A DNA stretch of 64,000 bases from contig NZ_BSOJ01000012.1 of the NCBI RefSeq assembly GCF_030160455.1, positions 62,001 through 126,000 of the forward strand, in the 5' to 3' direction. Below, in pieces: positions 54,606 to 63,518 of the stretch. Source of the DNA: Limnobacter litoralis (GTDB lineage: Bacteria; Pseudomonadota; Gammaproteobacteria; Burkholderiales; Burkholderiaceae_B). The notes under the pieces were generated by a model. It was not told the DNA's origin, did no database searches, and saw only the letters and a list, made by a program, of their open reading frames with translations. A program made the translations under genes and the position numbers. Position 1 is the first letter of the stretch. The number at the start of each line of letters is the position of its first letter.

Positions 54606-56570
54606 ATGAGTAGTACTGTAATTTTCTCGACGCACGCACGCAGGGTTCTCTGGCGGGTGTCGGTGGCGATGTCCTGCGTCGCCCTTCTGGCCGGGCTGTC
54701 GGCCTGTATGTCTGGCTCTGATTCAAATTCAATCAATGCCTCGGGTGGGCAGGTTTCCAGTTCTGGCAGCAACGTCGGCGCATCAGAAACGGGTGCAAAT
54801 GCCACGGCCTTGCCCACGATGTTCGTGAAAGACCCCGCCAAAGCGGCCCAGCCTGAAACTGCGCGCGTGGAACAGGTCACCATCAACAGCTTTGATGGCA
54901 CGCCGATTGCGATGACCGTTTATTATCCGGCTTTGCCCGCAGGGCAGGCCAGCCCGCTGCTGTTGCATTCTCATGGGTTTGGCGGCAGTCGAACCCAGTC
55001 GCTTGACTTTGATGAAGCAAGCCAAACCTCCGAAATTGGCATTGATGCGCTGCAGTTGGCCTATAACCAGAAAAACCCGGTGGCTGCGCGCCCTGGCTGG
55101 TATGTCATTTCATACGATCAGCGCGGCCATGGCGATTCTGGCGGAACCGTGTCCATTCTGGACCCCAACATTGAAGGCAAAGATTTCAAAGCCGTACTGG
55201 ACTGGGCTGAAGCCAACTTGTCCCACTTGGGTTATCGAAACAAGAACAATGCCCCCAACCCTGTGGTGGGCACAATCGGCCGCAGTTATGGCGGCGCTTT
55301 TCAATTGATGGGTGCCGGCGTTGATAACCGCGTGGATGCCATGGTGCCGGATGGAACCTGGTACGATCTCCGTTACAGCCTTGATCCTCAGGGTGTTCCG
55401 AAAACGGCCTATCTGGATGGCCTGGTGGCCGCGGGCGCACAAAGCAACCGGGGTCGATACGCGCCATTTCTGTTGCAAGGTTTGTTGGAGGCCAACACCA
55501 CAGGCACAGTGGACGACACAATTGTCAAACGTCTCGGCTCTCAGGGTTCCATTTCGTATTGCGATTTGTCAGCCAACCTGCCCAATGGCATGACCTTGAA
55601 ATCGGACATTCCTGCGCTGTTCATTCAAGGGGCCAAAGACGTGTTGTTCAACATTCGCGAAGGCATCCAGAATTTTGAGTGCTATCGCCGCGTGAATCAG
55701 AACAGCAAGGTGATTTTTACCAAGTACGGCCACACCCTGAATTCGCTTTACATTCAAAACGATCCGGCGGCAGACCTTGCAGGCACCGGCGCAAAATACG
55801 CATTCAATGAAAGCCTCATCTGGTTGAAGACCAATGCGTCCGCCTGCCCGGCCTCGCTGTATGACACAAAGACCGGCCGGTGCGTTATCCCGCTGAAAGA
55901 CATGATGTTCCAGTTCCTGGTTCAACATTTGATCGGTCAGCAGCAGGCCAATTCAGCCGACTATCTGGGCTTTGACCCGGTGCCATTGCCCGAGGTGACA
56001 GCCGTGCTTGAAGATGGTCAAAAAGACCCGACTGCGATCGCCGTGAAAACCAATGCATCAGGTAAGCCCGATCTGGATGAGAAAGGCGCGCCCTCTGATT
56101 TTACCGCGCCCACTCAGGTTGTAACGGGCATTGCTGGTTTTCCCTCAGGGCTCAGTTCAACCCAGGGAAGCCAACTGGCTCAACCCATCTTTGTGGATTT
56201 GAACAACACGCAGCAGCAAGGCTGTTTTGTGGGAGTTCCAAAAGCCACGGTGAAGGTTGACCCTGTTGGCCCATTGGGCTCACCCGAGCCGCCCATTGTG
56301 TTTGTTGGCCTTGGCATCAAGCGGGCTGATGGCACCCAGCAGGTGTTGCATGATCAAATTACGCCAATCAAGGGTTATGGTACCTTCAACCTGGATCTGC
56401 CTGGCATTTCTGTGTTGTTGAAAGCCGGCGACAAAATCACCCTGAATCTGCAGGGTTACAACCCCGTGTTCCTTACAAGCTTCAACCGTGTGCCCGTACC
56501 CGTCATGGTCAGCGCCAGTGTGACCCTGCCCGCCAAGGTGCAGGACAGCGCGGGTCTGTGTGCACAATAA
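54606..56570 (+). CDS. Lipoprotein alpha/beta-hydrolase (CocE/S15-like)
   Basis: A 654-residue predicted lipoprotein. The signal peptide ends in LSAC with lipidated Cys34, then a Ser/Gly/Asn-rich spacer. The hydrolase domain shows SFDGTPIAMTVYYPALPAG, LLLHSHGFGGSR, YDQRGHGDSGGTVSILDP and GTIGRSYGGAF with nucleophile Ser227, as in X-Pro dipeptidyl-peptidase/CocE-type enzymes. The C-terminal 200 residues are beta-rich, as in the jelly-roll domain of that family. Substrate unknown. ATG 54606 has GGAGA seven bases upstream; in-frame upstream codons lie opposite tsaD and would hide the signal peptide. Confidence 0.82.
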   Translation: MSSTVIFSTHARRVLWRVSVAMSCVALLAGLSACMSGSDSNSINASGGQVSSSGSNVGASETGANATALPTMFVKDPAKAAQPETARVEQVTINSFDGTPIAMTVYYPALPAGQASPLLLHSHGFGGSRTQSLDFDEASQTSEIGIDALQLAYNQKNPVAARPGWYVISYDQRGHGDSGGTVSILDPNIEGKDFKAVLDWAEANLSHLGYRNKNNAPNPVVGTIGRSYGGAFQLMGAGVDNRVDAMVPDGTWYDLRYSLDPQGVPKTAYLDGLVAAGAQSNRGRYAPFLLQGLLEANTTGTVDDTIVKRLGSQGSISYCDLSANLPNGMTLKSDIPALFIQGAKDVLFNIREGIQNFECYRRVNQNSKVIFTKYGHTLNSLYIQNDPAADLAGTGAKYAFNESLIWLKTNASACPASLYDTKTGRCVIPLKDMMFQFLVQHLIGQQQANSADYLGFDPVPLPEVTAVLEDGQKDPTAIAVKTNASGKPDLDEKGAPSDFTAPTQVVTGIAGFPSGLSSTQGSQLAQPIFVDLNNTQQQGCFVGVPKATVKVDPVGPLGSPEPPIVFVGLGIKRADGTQQVLHDQITPIKGYGTFNLDLPGISVLLKAGDKITLNLQGYNPVFLTSFNRVPVPVMVSASVTLPAKVQDSAGLCAQ

Positions 56571-56595
56571 TCTAGCCTGACCGGGATGGTGCACT

Positions 56596-56610
56596 GCACT
56601 ACAAGCGTGC
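56596..56610 (+). promoter_or_regulatory. NtrC-like binding site upstream of nirB
   Basis: GCAC-N7-GTGC, an exact match to the NtrC core. It lies 72 bases upstream of the sigma-54 promoter at 56683. GGTGCA and TGCACC half-sites flank it (56588-56593 and 56610-56615 region). Confidence 0.5.
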
Positions 56611-56682
56611 TGCACCGTCCCTCCAATTCCCTAAAACCTGAAATGCCAGCCTCTTTGTGGTGCAAAAAGACCGCAAATGGGC

Positions 56683-56698
56683 TGGCACACCCTTTGCA
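56683..56698 (+). promoter_or_regulatory. Sigma-54 (RpoN) promoter of nirB-nirD-nasA
   Basis: TGGCACA-CCCT-TTGCA, matching TGGCACG-N4-TTGCW at all but one position, with correct GG-N10-GC spacing. It is followed by a 140-base leader containing ANTAR-like hairpins and a terminator. Confidence 0.75.
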
Positions 56699-56710
56699 TA
56701 GATACAAGCG

Positions 56711-56795
56711 TAGGTCGTCAACGGCGGCGGCCTGCAGGTGGATTGACAGGTCTCCAACGGTGTAACAGCCCGCGGAGTTTGGACAACGGCGTCTG
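56711..56795 (+). promoter_or_regulatory. ANTAR-type hairpins in the nirB leader
   Basis: Hairpin 1: stem GGTCGTC/GGCGGCC (56713-56719, 56726-56732) with two G-U pairs, extendable by A-U, and hexaloop AACGGC. Hairpin 2: GGAC/GTCT (56781-56784, 56791-56794) with the same hexaloop AACGGC (56785-56790). Both loops have A1 and G4. The second hairpin is weak and the linker of 48 bases is long for an ANTAR pair. As at nrtA, the loop of hairpin 2 forms the 5' arm of the terminator. The same regulator NasT is likely. Confidence 0.55.
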
Positions 56796-56827
56796 TCCTG
56801 CTTAGCAGGGAGGGGCCGTTTTTTTTT
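56785..56827 (+). terminator. Conditional terminator in the nirB leader
   Basis: AACGGC (56785-56790) pairs with GCCGTT (56815-56820), enclosing the hairpin CCTGC-TTA-GCAGG (56797-56809). Nine T (56819-56827) follow. nirB starts 13 bases later. Placed to stop transcription before nirB unless antiterminated. Confidence 0.75.
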
Positions 56828-56839
56828 GGGAATATCAAG

Positions 56840-59296
56840 ATGCTTAAGCCCGTTGAAAAGCAAAATTTGGTGGTAATTGGCAATGGCATGGCCGGAATCC
56901 GGGTGGTTGAAGAGTTGCTCAAACTTGCCCCCGAGCTATACAACATCACCGTGTACGGCGCCGAGCCCCATCCAAATTACAACCGGATCATGCTCTCGCC
57001 CGTGTTGGCTGGCGAGCAGACCTTCGACGAAATCGTGCTGAATGACCTGGCCTGGTACGAGAGCAATGACATTACCCTGCACATTGGCAAAGAAATCGTT
57101 GAAATCGATCGAATCAAGCGCGTGGTCAAAGCCGCTGACGGCACTCAAACGCCTTATCACCGGCTGTTGTTGGCGACTGGTTCGAATTCTTTCATCCTTC
57201 CCGTGCCCGGCAAAGACCTGCCCGGCGTCATTGGATACCGCGACATCGCCGACACGCAAGCCATGCTGGACGCCGCCCAACAATACAAACGGGCGGTGGT
57301 GATCGGCGGTGGCTTGTTGGGGCTGGAAGCGGCCAATGGTTTGGCCGTTCAGGGCATGGACGTCACGGTGGTTCATTTGCCTGGCTGGCTGATGGAGCGG
57401 CAGCTTGACCCGACCGCTGCGGGCTTGCTTCAAAAAAGCCTCGAGAAAAAGGGACTCAAATTCCTGCTCAACAAAAACACACAGGCCTTGCATGCTGGTG
57501 CCAATGGGCGTGTGTCTGCCATTGAATTTACGGATGGTGAGAGGCTGGACACCGACCTGGTCGTTATGGCTGTCGGTATTCGGCCGAACGACAAACTGGC
57601 CGCCAGTGCGGGTCTGTACTGCAGCCGCGGTGTGGTGGTGTCAGACACCCTTCAAACCGTCACCGATCCCCGCGTTTACGCGGTGGGCGAGTGCGCCAAT
57701 CACCGGGGTGTGGCCTACGGTTTAGTGGCTCCCTTGTTTGAACAGGCCAAAGTGTGTGCCAACCACCTGGCCATGTATGGCATTGGTCGCTATGAGGGTT
57801 CAGTCACCTCCACCAAGTTGAAAGTCACAGGCGTTGACCTGTTTTCCGCTGGCGAATTCATGGGCGGTGAGGGCTGTGAAGAACTGCTGCTTTCCGACCC
57901 CATTGGTGGTGTTTACAAGAAACTGGTCATCAAAGGCGACAAGCTGGTGGGCGCCTGCCTGTATGGCGACACGGTCGATGGTTCCTGGTACTTCAAGCTG
58001 ATGCGTGAAGGCAAGGCGATTGGTGAAATTCGTGACCGGCTGATGTTCGGGCAAAGCAACATTGGCGACACGGGCCATGACGGTCAAAACCAGGCCAGTC
58101 GAATGGCCGACACCGACGAGGTGTGCGGCTGCAACGGCGTTTGCAAAGGCACCATCGTGCAGGCCATCAAGACCAAAGGTCTTTTTACGATTGAAGAGGT
58201 GCGCAAACACACCAAGGCCAGTGCAAGCTGTGGCTCTTGCACGGGCTTGTGCGAGCAGATCCTCATGAGCACTGCCGGAGCCGATTACTCGTCGACCCCG
58301 AAAACCAAGCCGATGTGTGGTTGCACCGATCATGGTCATCAAGTGGTGCGCGACGCAATCTTCAAGCATCACCTTATTACCAAAGAGCAAGTGTTTGCGA
58401 CCCTCAACTGGCGCACACCCAATGGCTGCGCAAGCTGTCGGCCTGCAGTGAACTATTACCTCATCAGTTCATGGCCAGGCGAGGCGGTGGATGATCCGCA
58501 AAGCCGCTTCATCAATGAGCGCAGTCACGCCAACATTCAAAAAGACCGCACCTATTCTGTGGTGCCCCGCATGTGGGCGGGTGAAACAACGGCAGATGAG
58601 TTGCGTCGCATTGCGGATGTGGTCGACAAGTACAAAATTCCCACGGTCAAGGTCACTGGCGGCCAGCGCATCGACCTGTTGGGCGTCAAAAAAGAGGATT
58701 TGCAAAATGTGTGGACCGACCTGGGCATGCCCAGCGGTCATGCCTACGCCAAAGGTTTGCGCACCGTGAAAACCTGTGTTGGCAGTGAATGGTGCCGCTT
58801 TGGCACGCAAGACAGCACGCAAATGGGCAAAGACCTTGAACACGCCTTGTTCAAAATGTACGCCCCTCACAAAGTGAAATTGGCGGTGTCGGGTTGCCCG
58901 CGCAACTGTGCGGAAAGTGGCATTAAAGACGTCGGCGTGATTGGCGTGGATTCCGGCTGGGAAATTTATGTGGGCGGCAACGGTGGCATTAAAACCGAAG
59001 TGGCGCAGTTTCTGTGCCGCGTTAAAACACCAGAAGAGGTGCTGGCCGTCAGTGGCGCATTCCTGCAGCTGTATCGCAAGGAGGGCTGGTATCTGGAGCG
59101 CACCGTGCATTATCTGGCCCGCGTCGGTCTAGAACATGTGAAAAAACAGGTGGTGGACGACCTGGCCCAGCGTGAGTCGCTGTGGGCTGAGCTGCAGGCC
59201 GCCCTCAAGCTGGAAGAGGACCCTTGGCACAAGCCCCAAGAAGCGCAAGTCGATTTGCGTCAGTTCCAGCCGATCAAGCTGACTGAAATGGTCTAA
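56840..59296 (+). CDS. nirB: Assimilatory nitrite reductase [NAD(P)H], large subunit
   Basis: An 818-residue flavo-siroheme protein reducing nitrite to ammonium. The N-terminal FAD/NAD(P)H oxidoreductase part has VVIGNGMAGIRVVEEL and VVIGGGLLGLEAANGL. Central BFD-like [2Fe-2S] segments are CGCNGVCKG and CGSCTGLCEQ, then CGCTDHGH and CASCRPAVNYY. The C-terminal siroheme/[4Fe-4S] ligands are TCVGSEWCRFG and SGCPRNCAESG. Length matches E. coli NirB (847). Its leader shows sigma-54 and ANTAR control. nirD and nasA follow, giving a complete nitrate-to-ammonium module. Confidence 0.97.
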   Translation: MLKPVEKQNLVVIGNGMAGIRVVEELLKLAPELYNITVYGAEPHPNYNRIMLSPVLAGEQTFDEIVLNDLAWYESNDITLHIGKEIVEIDRIKRVVKAADGTQTPYHRLLLATGSNSFILPVPGKDLPGVIGYRDIADTQAMLDAAQQYKRAVVIGGGLLGLEAANGLAVQGMDVTVVHLPGWLMERQLDPTAAGLLQKSLEKKGLKFLLNKNTQALHAGANGRVSAIEFTDGERLDTDLVVMAVGIRPNDKLAASAGLYCSRGVVVSDTLQTVTDPRVYAVGECANHRGVAYGLVAPLFEQAKVCANHLAMYGIGRYEGSVTSTKLKVTGVDLFSAGEFMGGEGCEELLLSDPIGGVYKKLVIKGDKLVGACLYGDTVDGSWYFKLMREGKAIGEIRDRLMFGQSNIGDTGHDGQNQASRMADTDEVCGCNGVCKGTIVQAIKTKGLFTIEEVRKHTKASASCGSCTGLCEQILMSTAGADYSSTPKTKPMCGCTDHGHQVVRDAIFKHHLITKEQVFATLNWRTPNGCASCRPAVNYYLISSWPGEAVDDPQSRFINERSHANIQKDRTYSVVPRMWAGETTADELRRIADVVDKYKIPTVKVTGGQRIDLLGVKKEDLQNVWTDLGMPSGHAYAKGLRTVKTCVGSEWCRFGTQDSTQMGKDLEHALFKMYAPHKVKLAVSGCPRNCAESGIKDVGVIGVDSGWEIYVGGNGGIKTEVAQFLCRVKTPEEVLAVSGAFLQLYRKEGWYLERTVHYLARVGLEHVKKQVVDDLAQRESLWAELQAALKLEEDPWHKPQEAQVDLRQFQPIKLTEMV

Positions 59297-59337
59297 TGGG
59301 AGCCCTCATGAACAGCCTGTCAACAAAGGAAATACAG

Positions 59338-59670
59338 ATGCAATGGATAGAAATCTGCGGGGTTGAGGACATCCCCGTGCTTGGAACAAGAATTGTGCGC
59401 CGGCCTGCCGGGCAGGACATCGCCCTGTTTCGCAACGCCGAAGAGCAGGTGTTTGCGCTGCTTGACGAATGCCCGCACAAGAAAGGCCCATTGAGTCAGG
59501 GCATCGTACACGGCACCACGGTGACCTGCCCGCTGCACAACTGGCAGATTGGCTTGAACGACGGCTGTGCGCGTGAACCTGATGAGGGCTGCACCGCCAA
59601 ATTCACCGTGCAGGTGGTTGACGGTCGCGTGCAGCTCAGCGCCGAAGAGATCAAAAACCTGGGGGTTTGA
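59338..59670 (+). CDS. nirD: Assimilatory nitrite reductase, small subunit
   Basis: A 110-residue Rieske-fold NirD. MQWIEICGVEDIPVLGTRIV is the family start. CPHKKGPLSQG and CPLHNWQIGL hold the CxH and CxxH pairs of a Rieske [2Fe-2S] centre. ATG 59338 is chosen because it matches the family start and has AAAGGA seven bases upstream. ATG codons at 59296 (overlapping the nirB stop) and 59308 are possible alternatives that add up to 14 residues. Confidence 0.93.
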   Translation: MQWIEICGVEDIPVLGTRIVRRPAGQDIALFRNAEEQVFALLDECPHKKGPLSQGIVHGTTVTCPLHNWQIGLNDGCAREPDEGCTAKFTVQVVDGRVQLSAEEIKNLGV

Positions 59671-59674
59671 GGCC

Positions 59675-62524
59675 ATGAACGCACCGCACAGTCCACAGGA
59701 AACGCGCAGCACCTGCCCGTACTGTGGCGTGGGGTGTGGTGTGATCATTCAAACAGCAACTGAGCCAAGCAATGAGGGGCGTAAACGCATCATTGCCGTC
59801 AAAGGCGACCCGCAACATCCAGCCAATTTTGGGCGGCTCTGCAGCAAAGGCAGCAAGCTGGCCGAAACCGCCAACGCCGACCTGGTGTTGGCCAGGGCAA
59901 CCCGCCCGCTGATGCGGACCCGTCGCAGCGATACGGTTCGCCCAGTCAGCTGGTCCGACGCCCTGGGCCATGTGGCCGACCGTTTTGCCGATCTGATTCA
60001 ACAGCATGGCCCAGATAGCGTGGCTTTTTACATCAGCGGGCAATTGCTGACGGAAGACTATTACGTCTTCAACAAACTGGCCAAAGGCCTGATCGGCACC
60101 AACAACATCGACACCAATTCGCGACTTTGCATGAGCAGCGCGGTCTCCGGCTATAAGCGCACCTTGGGTGCAGATGCACCCCCATGCAGTTACGAAGACA
60201 TCGAGCAGGCGGATTGCACGCTGATCGCGGGCTCCAACATGGCCTACGCGCATCCGGTTGCCTTTCGCAGGCTGGAGGCCGCCCGTCAAGCCAACCCGAA
60301 GCACAAGTTGATTGTGGTTGATCCGCGCCAGACAGACACGGCCTGTCTGGCCGATCTGCATTTGCAGATTCAGCCAGGCACCGATGTGATGCTGTTTAAT
60401 GCCATGCTGAAAATCATGATGGATGAAGGGCTGCTGGATGCCCCTTACATTCATCGCTTCACTGAGGGCTTTGAATCCATGGTTCAAGGCCTTCGACCCT
60501 ACACGGCGGCCTTGGCTGCCAGTGTGTGTGGTGTTCCAGAGTCCGACATCGTGATGGCAGCACGCTGGTTTGCCCAAAGCGAAAAGACACTCTCCCTTTA
60601 TTGCCAGGGCCTGAACCAGGCCACCACGGGAACGGACAAAAACACCGCACTTATCGCCTTGCACCTGGCCACCGGTCACATTGGTCGGCCAGGTTGCGGG
60701 CCCTTTTCCCTGACAGGGCAACCCAATGCCATGGGTGGTCGGGAAGTGGGGGGCATGGCCACACTGCTGCCAGCGCACCGCGAACTGTCCAATCCAGCGC
60801 ATCGCCAGGAAGTGGCGGATTTCTGGGGTGTGACAGACATTTCAGAGACACCGGGCGCAAGCGCGGTCGAATTGTTCGACCGCCTCGAAAAGGGTGAAAT
60901 CAAGGCCGTCTGGGTGGCTTGTACCAATCCTGCCCATTCCTTGCCGAACAGTGAGAAAGTGGCCAGGGCCCTTCGAAGGGCGGAACTGGTCGTCGTACAA
61001 GACGCCTACTTAAGCCCGGCCACCGTGCAATTCGCCGATGTGGTGCTGCCAGCCACCACCTGGGGAGAAAAGGAAGGCACAGTGACCAACAGTGAGCGAC
61101 GGATCAGCCGGGTGCGAGTTGCGGCAACGCCGCCGGGTGAGGCGCTTCATGATTGGCACATTGCAACCGAGTTTGGTCGCCTGCTGGAAAAGCGCTTGCA
61201 GATGCGCGGCCTGGCGGATCGACGTCGGGCGCCTGCCCTGGGGACGCTTTTTCCATGGGGCGACCCTCAGGCTGTTTTTGACGAGCACCGGGCCAGCACC
61301 CAGGGGCGTGATCTGGACATCACGGGTTTGACCTACACCGTGCTGGAGGAGCAGGGCCCCCAGCAGTGGCCCATGCCTGAAGGGGCGATTATGGGCAAGT
61401 CGCGCCTGTATGAAGAGGGCCAATTTCCCACTCGCAGTGGCAAGGCGCAATTTGTGTTTGCGGAGTACACCCCTGTTGCAGAAGACGCAGACGCCCGCTT
61501 TCCCTGGCGATTGAACACCACTCGACTGCGTGACCAATGGCACGGCGGCAGCCGCACTGGCACCTTGCCGGAGCTGTTTTCGCATGAGCCCGAGCCGGCA
61601 TTGGCCTTGAACCCCAGGGATGCCAAACGCCTGAACCTGCAGCCCAATGACTGGGTGCATGTGAAGTCACGGCGTTCGGAATTGCTGATGCGCGTTCGAT
61701 TGGATCAAGGCCTTGGGGTCAATCAGTGCAACATTCCCATGCACTGGGGCCCCGAATATTTCGCAGGTTTGAAGGGCGCGGGGGGCGTCAATGCCCTCAC
61801 GCTTGATGACTTCGATCCTTATTCAAAGCAGCCCGAGCTGAAACACTGTGCGGTCAGTGTCCGCAAGGTCAAACCCGATTGGCATTGCGTGGTGTTCATT
61901 CAGACTCCAAACTGGCTGGGTTTGTGGATGAAGGCGCGTGCACTGTTCAATCTGTTTGACTCAGCCCTTTGCGTACCCATCGGCCGGGAAAGGCCTGGTG
62001 TGCTGTTTCGTGCAATTGGCCTGGGCAAACCCGGCGAGCAGGCCGTGGCTGCCTTGATGGATCTCTTTCGGTTCGAGTCTGCGCATGTGTTGCACTACTC
62101 GGACCCGGTGACTGGGTCCGTTCGGCAAATCGATCTTCAGCCTGCCTCACAAGGCGCCGGTTGGCAGCTCAAGGGCGTCATGTTGCTCGGGCAGGTTCAA
62201 TCCGAGCAGTGGTTGCGCCACTGGTTTGATCAAGGTCTGGATGTCACCCCGGTTCAACGTTACCTGCTTTCGCCCTTGCAAAGCCCGCCTGGCGAGCAGG
62301 CCGCGCCTGTCCGCGTGGTGTGCAACTGCATGGGGGTGACTGACCAGGCCATTGAGTCAAAGCTAGCCGAGCTGTTGCCCGGTGATTCAAACCCGGAAGG
62401 TCGGTCAGTGGTTGAACTGGCGCAGCAATTAAAGACACAGCTTGGCTGTGGTTCCCAATGTGGCTCATGCATGCCAGAGATTGGCCGGTTGGTGAGCAGC
62501 GGTCTTGCTACAATAAAGGCTTGA
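59675..62524 (+). CDS. nasA: Assimilatory nitrate reductase, catalytic subunit
   Basis: A 949-residue molybdopterin oxidoreductase. The N-terminal [4Fe-4S] ligands are Cys14, Cys17, Cys21 (CPYCGVGCG) and the Cys of GRLCSKGSKL. Bis-MGD binding blocks follow, with LCMSSAVSGYKRTLGAD, LIAGSNMAYAHPV and GQPNAMGGREVGG. A C-terminal BFD-like [2Fe-2S] domain (CNCMGVTDQAI, then CGSQCGSCMPEIGRL) is fused, as in NasA/NasC of Klebsiella and Burkholderiales. It reduces nitrate to nitrite for NirBD. The ATG at 59675 is four bases after nirD; earlier in-frame codons lie within nirD. Confidence 0.96.
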   Translation: MNAPHSPQETRSTCPYCGVGCGVIIQTATEPSNEGRKRIIAVKGDPQHPANFGRLCSKGSKLAETANADLVLARATRPLMRTRRSDTVRPVSWSDALGHVADRFADLIQQHGPDSVAFYISGQLLTEDYYVFNKLAKGLIGTNNIDTNSRLCMSSAVSGYKRTLGADAPPCSYEDIEQADCTLIAGSNMAYAHPVAFRRLEAARQANPKHKLIVVDPRQTDTACLADLHLQIQPGTDVMLFNAMLKIMMDEGLLDAPYIHRFTEGFESMVQGLRPYTAALAASVCGVPESDIVMAARWFAQSEKTLSLYCQGLNQATTGTDKNTALIALHLATGHIGRPGCGPFSLTGQPNAMGGREVGGMATLLPAHRELSNPAHRQEVADFWGVTDISETPGASAVELFDRLEKGEIKAVWVACTNPAHSLPNSEKVARALRRAELVVVQDAYLSPATVQFADVVLPATTWGEKEGTVTNSERRISRVRVAATPPGEALHDWHIATEFGRLLEKRLQMRGLADRRRAPALGTLFPWGDPQAVFDEHRASTQGRDLDITGLTYTVLEEQGPQQWPMPEGAIMGKSRLYEEGQFPTRSGKAQFVFAEYTPVAEDADARFPWRLNTTRLRDQWHGGSRTGTLPELFSHEPEPALALNPRDAKRLNLQPNDWVHVKSRRSELLMRVRLDQGLGVNQCNIPMHWGPEYFAGLKGAGGVNALTLDDFDPYSKQPELKHCAVSVRKVKPDWHCVVFIQTPNWLGLWMKARALFNLFDSALCVPIGRERPGVLFRAIGLGKPGEQAVAALMDLFRFESAHVLHYSDPVTGSVRQIDLQPASQGAGWQLKGVMLLGQVQSEQWLRHWFDQGLDVTPVQRYLLSPLQSPPGEQAAPVRVVCNCMGVTDQAIESKLAELLPGDSNPEGRSVVELAQQLKTQLGCGSQCGSCMPEIGRLVSSGLATIKA

Positions 62525-62543
62525 TGCATTTTTCTGGTTCCCC

Positions 62544-63518
62544 ATGAACTCCAGTACACAGCCTGTAAGCCCATTCTCCTGCGCGCCTTTCATTAAGGAA
62601 ATTGGTCGCGGTAAAGAAGGTGCACGCGGCCTTGATCGGGCACAGGCTCGCGAATTGATGGCTGCCATTCTCGCAGGGCTTGTTTCCCCGCTTGAACTCG
62701 GGGCCGTTCTCATCGCTTTGCGGGTCAAGGGCGAAACAATCGATGAGTTGCTGGGCTTTCTGGATGCCTTGGCCGATCAGTCGGTGCAAACCGACGGCAC
62801 CGCTGCCTCGGTTTTTCAGCAGTTGAACGACTGGTCGGTTCAATCTGGCAAGCCGGTTGTGGTCATACCCAGTTACAACGGTGCGCGGCGAAAGCCGAAC
62901 CTGACCGCCATGATCGCCGGTCTGCTGGCTGAAAAGGGCTTCCCTGTGCTGGTGCATGGCCACGCTGACAATGCGGTGGGGCGGGTCAGTACACGGTCAG
63001 TCATGGATCAGATTCAGTGGCCAATGGCCAATGCCCCGGTGTATCTCGAACTGGCCCACTGGCAGCCCATGCTGGCTGAATTGTTGAACAAGCGTGCCGT
63101 GTTGGGGGTGCGCAACGTCGCCCACACGCTGGTCAAGTTGTTGGTGCCCTCACAGCTAAAACAGACCTTGGCTGTGTGCAGTTACACGCACCCTGAATTC
63201 TGGAACCTGCAGCGAGCCGTGTTCTGTTCACTGGGGCAGACTGCCCTGGTGTTGCGGGGGCACGAAGGTGAGCCCGTGGCTGCGCCTTATCGAGTGCCCC
63301 GTATGGATGGCGTCAAGGCCGGGCAAAGCTGGTGTCTCGCTGAGCCTGAATCGCTGATGAGTGAGCAGCCCGACCCGCATCCGCCCATCGACGCCACGTC
63401 CACCGCACGTCAAATTGAGGCCTGGCTTACCAAATCGCAAGTCATTCCACACGGGTTTGTGGCGCAGCTTCAGGCCATCGAAACCTTGATCGCAAGCGAA
63501 ACTGCTGCCCAGTCATGA
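62544..63518 (+). CDS. ybiB: YbiB / TrpD2-like glycosyltransferase-family 3 protein
   Basis: A 324-residue protein resembling anthranilate phosphoribosyltransferase but of the YbiB/TrpD2 group, which binds nucleic acid rather than acting in Trp synthesis. The N-terminal helical domain has KEIGRGKEGARGLDRAQARELMAAIL. The central part has VVVIPSYNGARRKPNLTAMIAGLLAEKGFPVLVHGH. The canonical phosphoribosyl loop GTGGD is absent (SYNGARRKPN instead), supporting this call. The ATG follows a weak site. It ends overlapping the next gene by ATGA. Not obviously linked to nitrate use. Confidence 0.87.
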   Translation: MNSSTQPVSPFSCAPFIKEIGRGKEGARGLDRAQARELMAAILAGLVSPLELGAVLIALRVKGETIDELLGFLDALADQSVQTDGTAASVFQQLNDWSVQSGKPVVVIPSYNGARRKPNLTAMIAGLLAEKGFPVLVHGHADNAVGRVSTRSVMDQIQWPMANAPVYLELAHWQPMLAELLNKRAVLGVRNVAHTLVKLLVPSQLKQTLAVCSYTHPEFWNLQRAVFCSLGQTALVLRGHEGEPVAAPYRVPRMDGVKAGQSWCLAEPESLMSEQPDPHPPIDATSTARQIEAWLTKSQVIPHGFVAQLQAIETLIASETAAQS

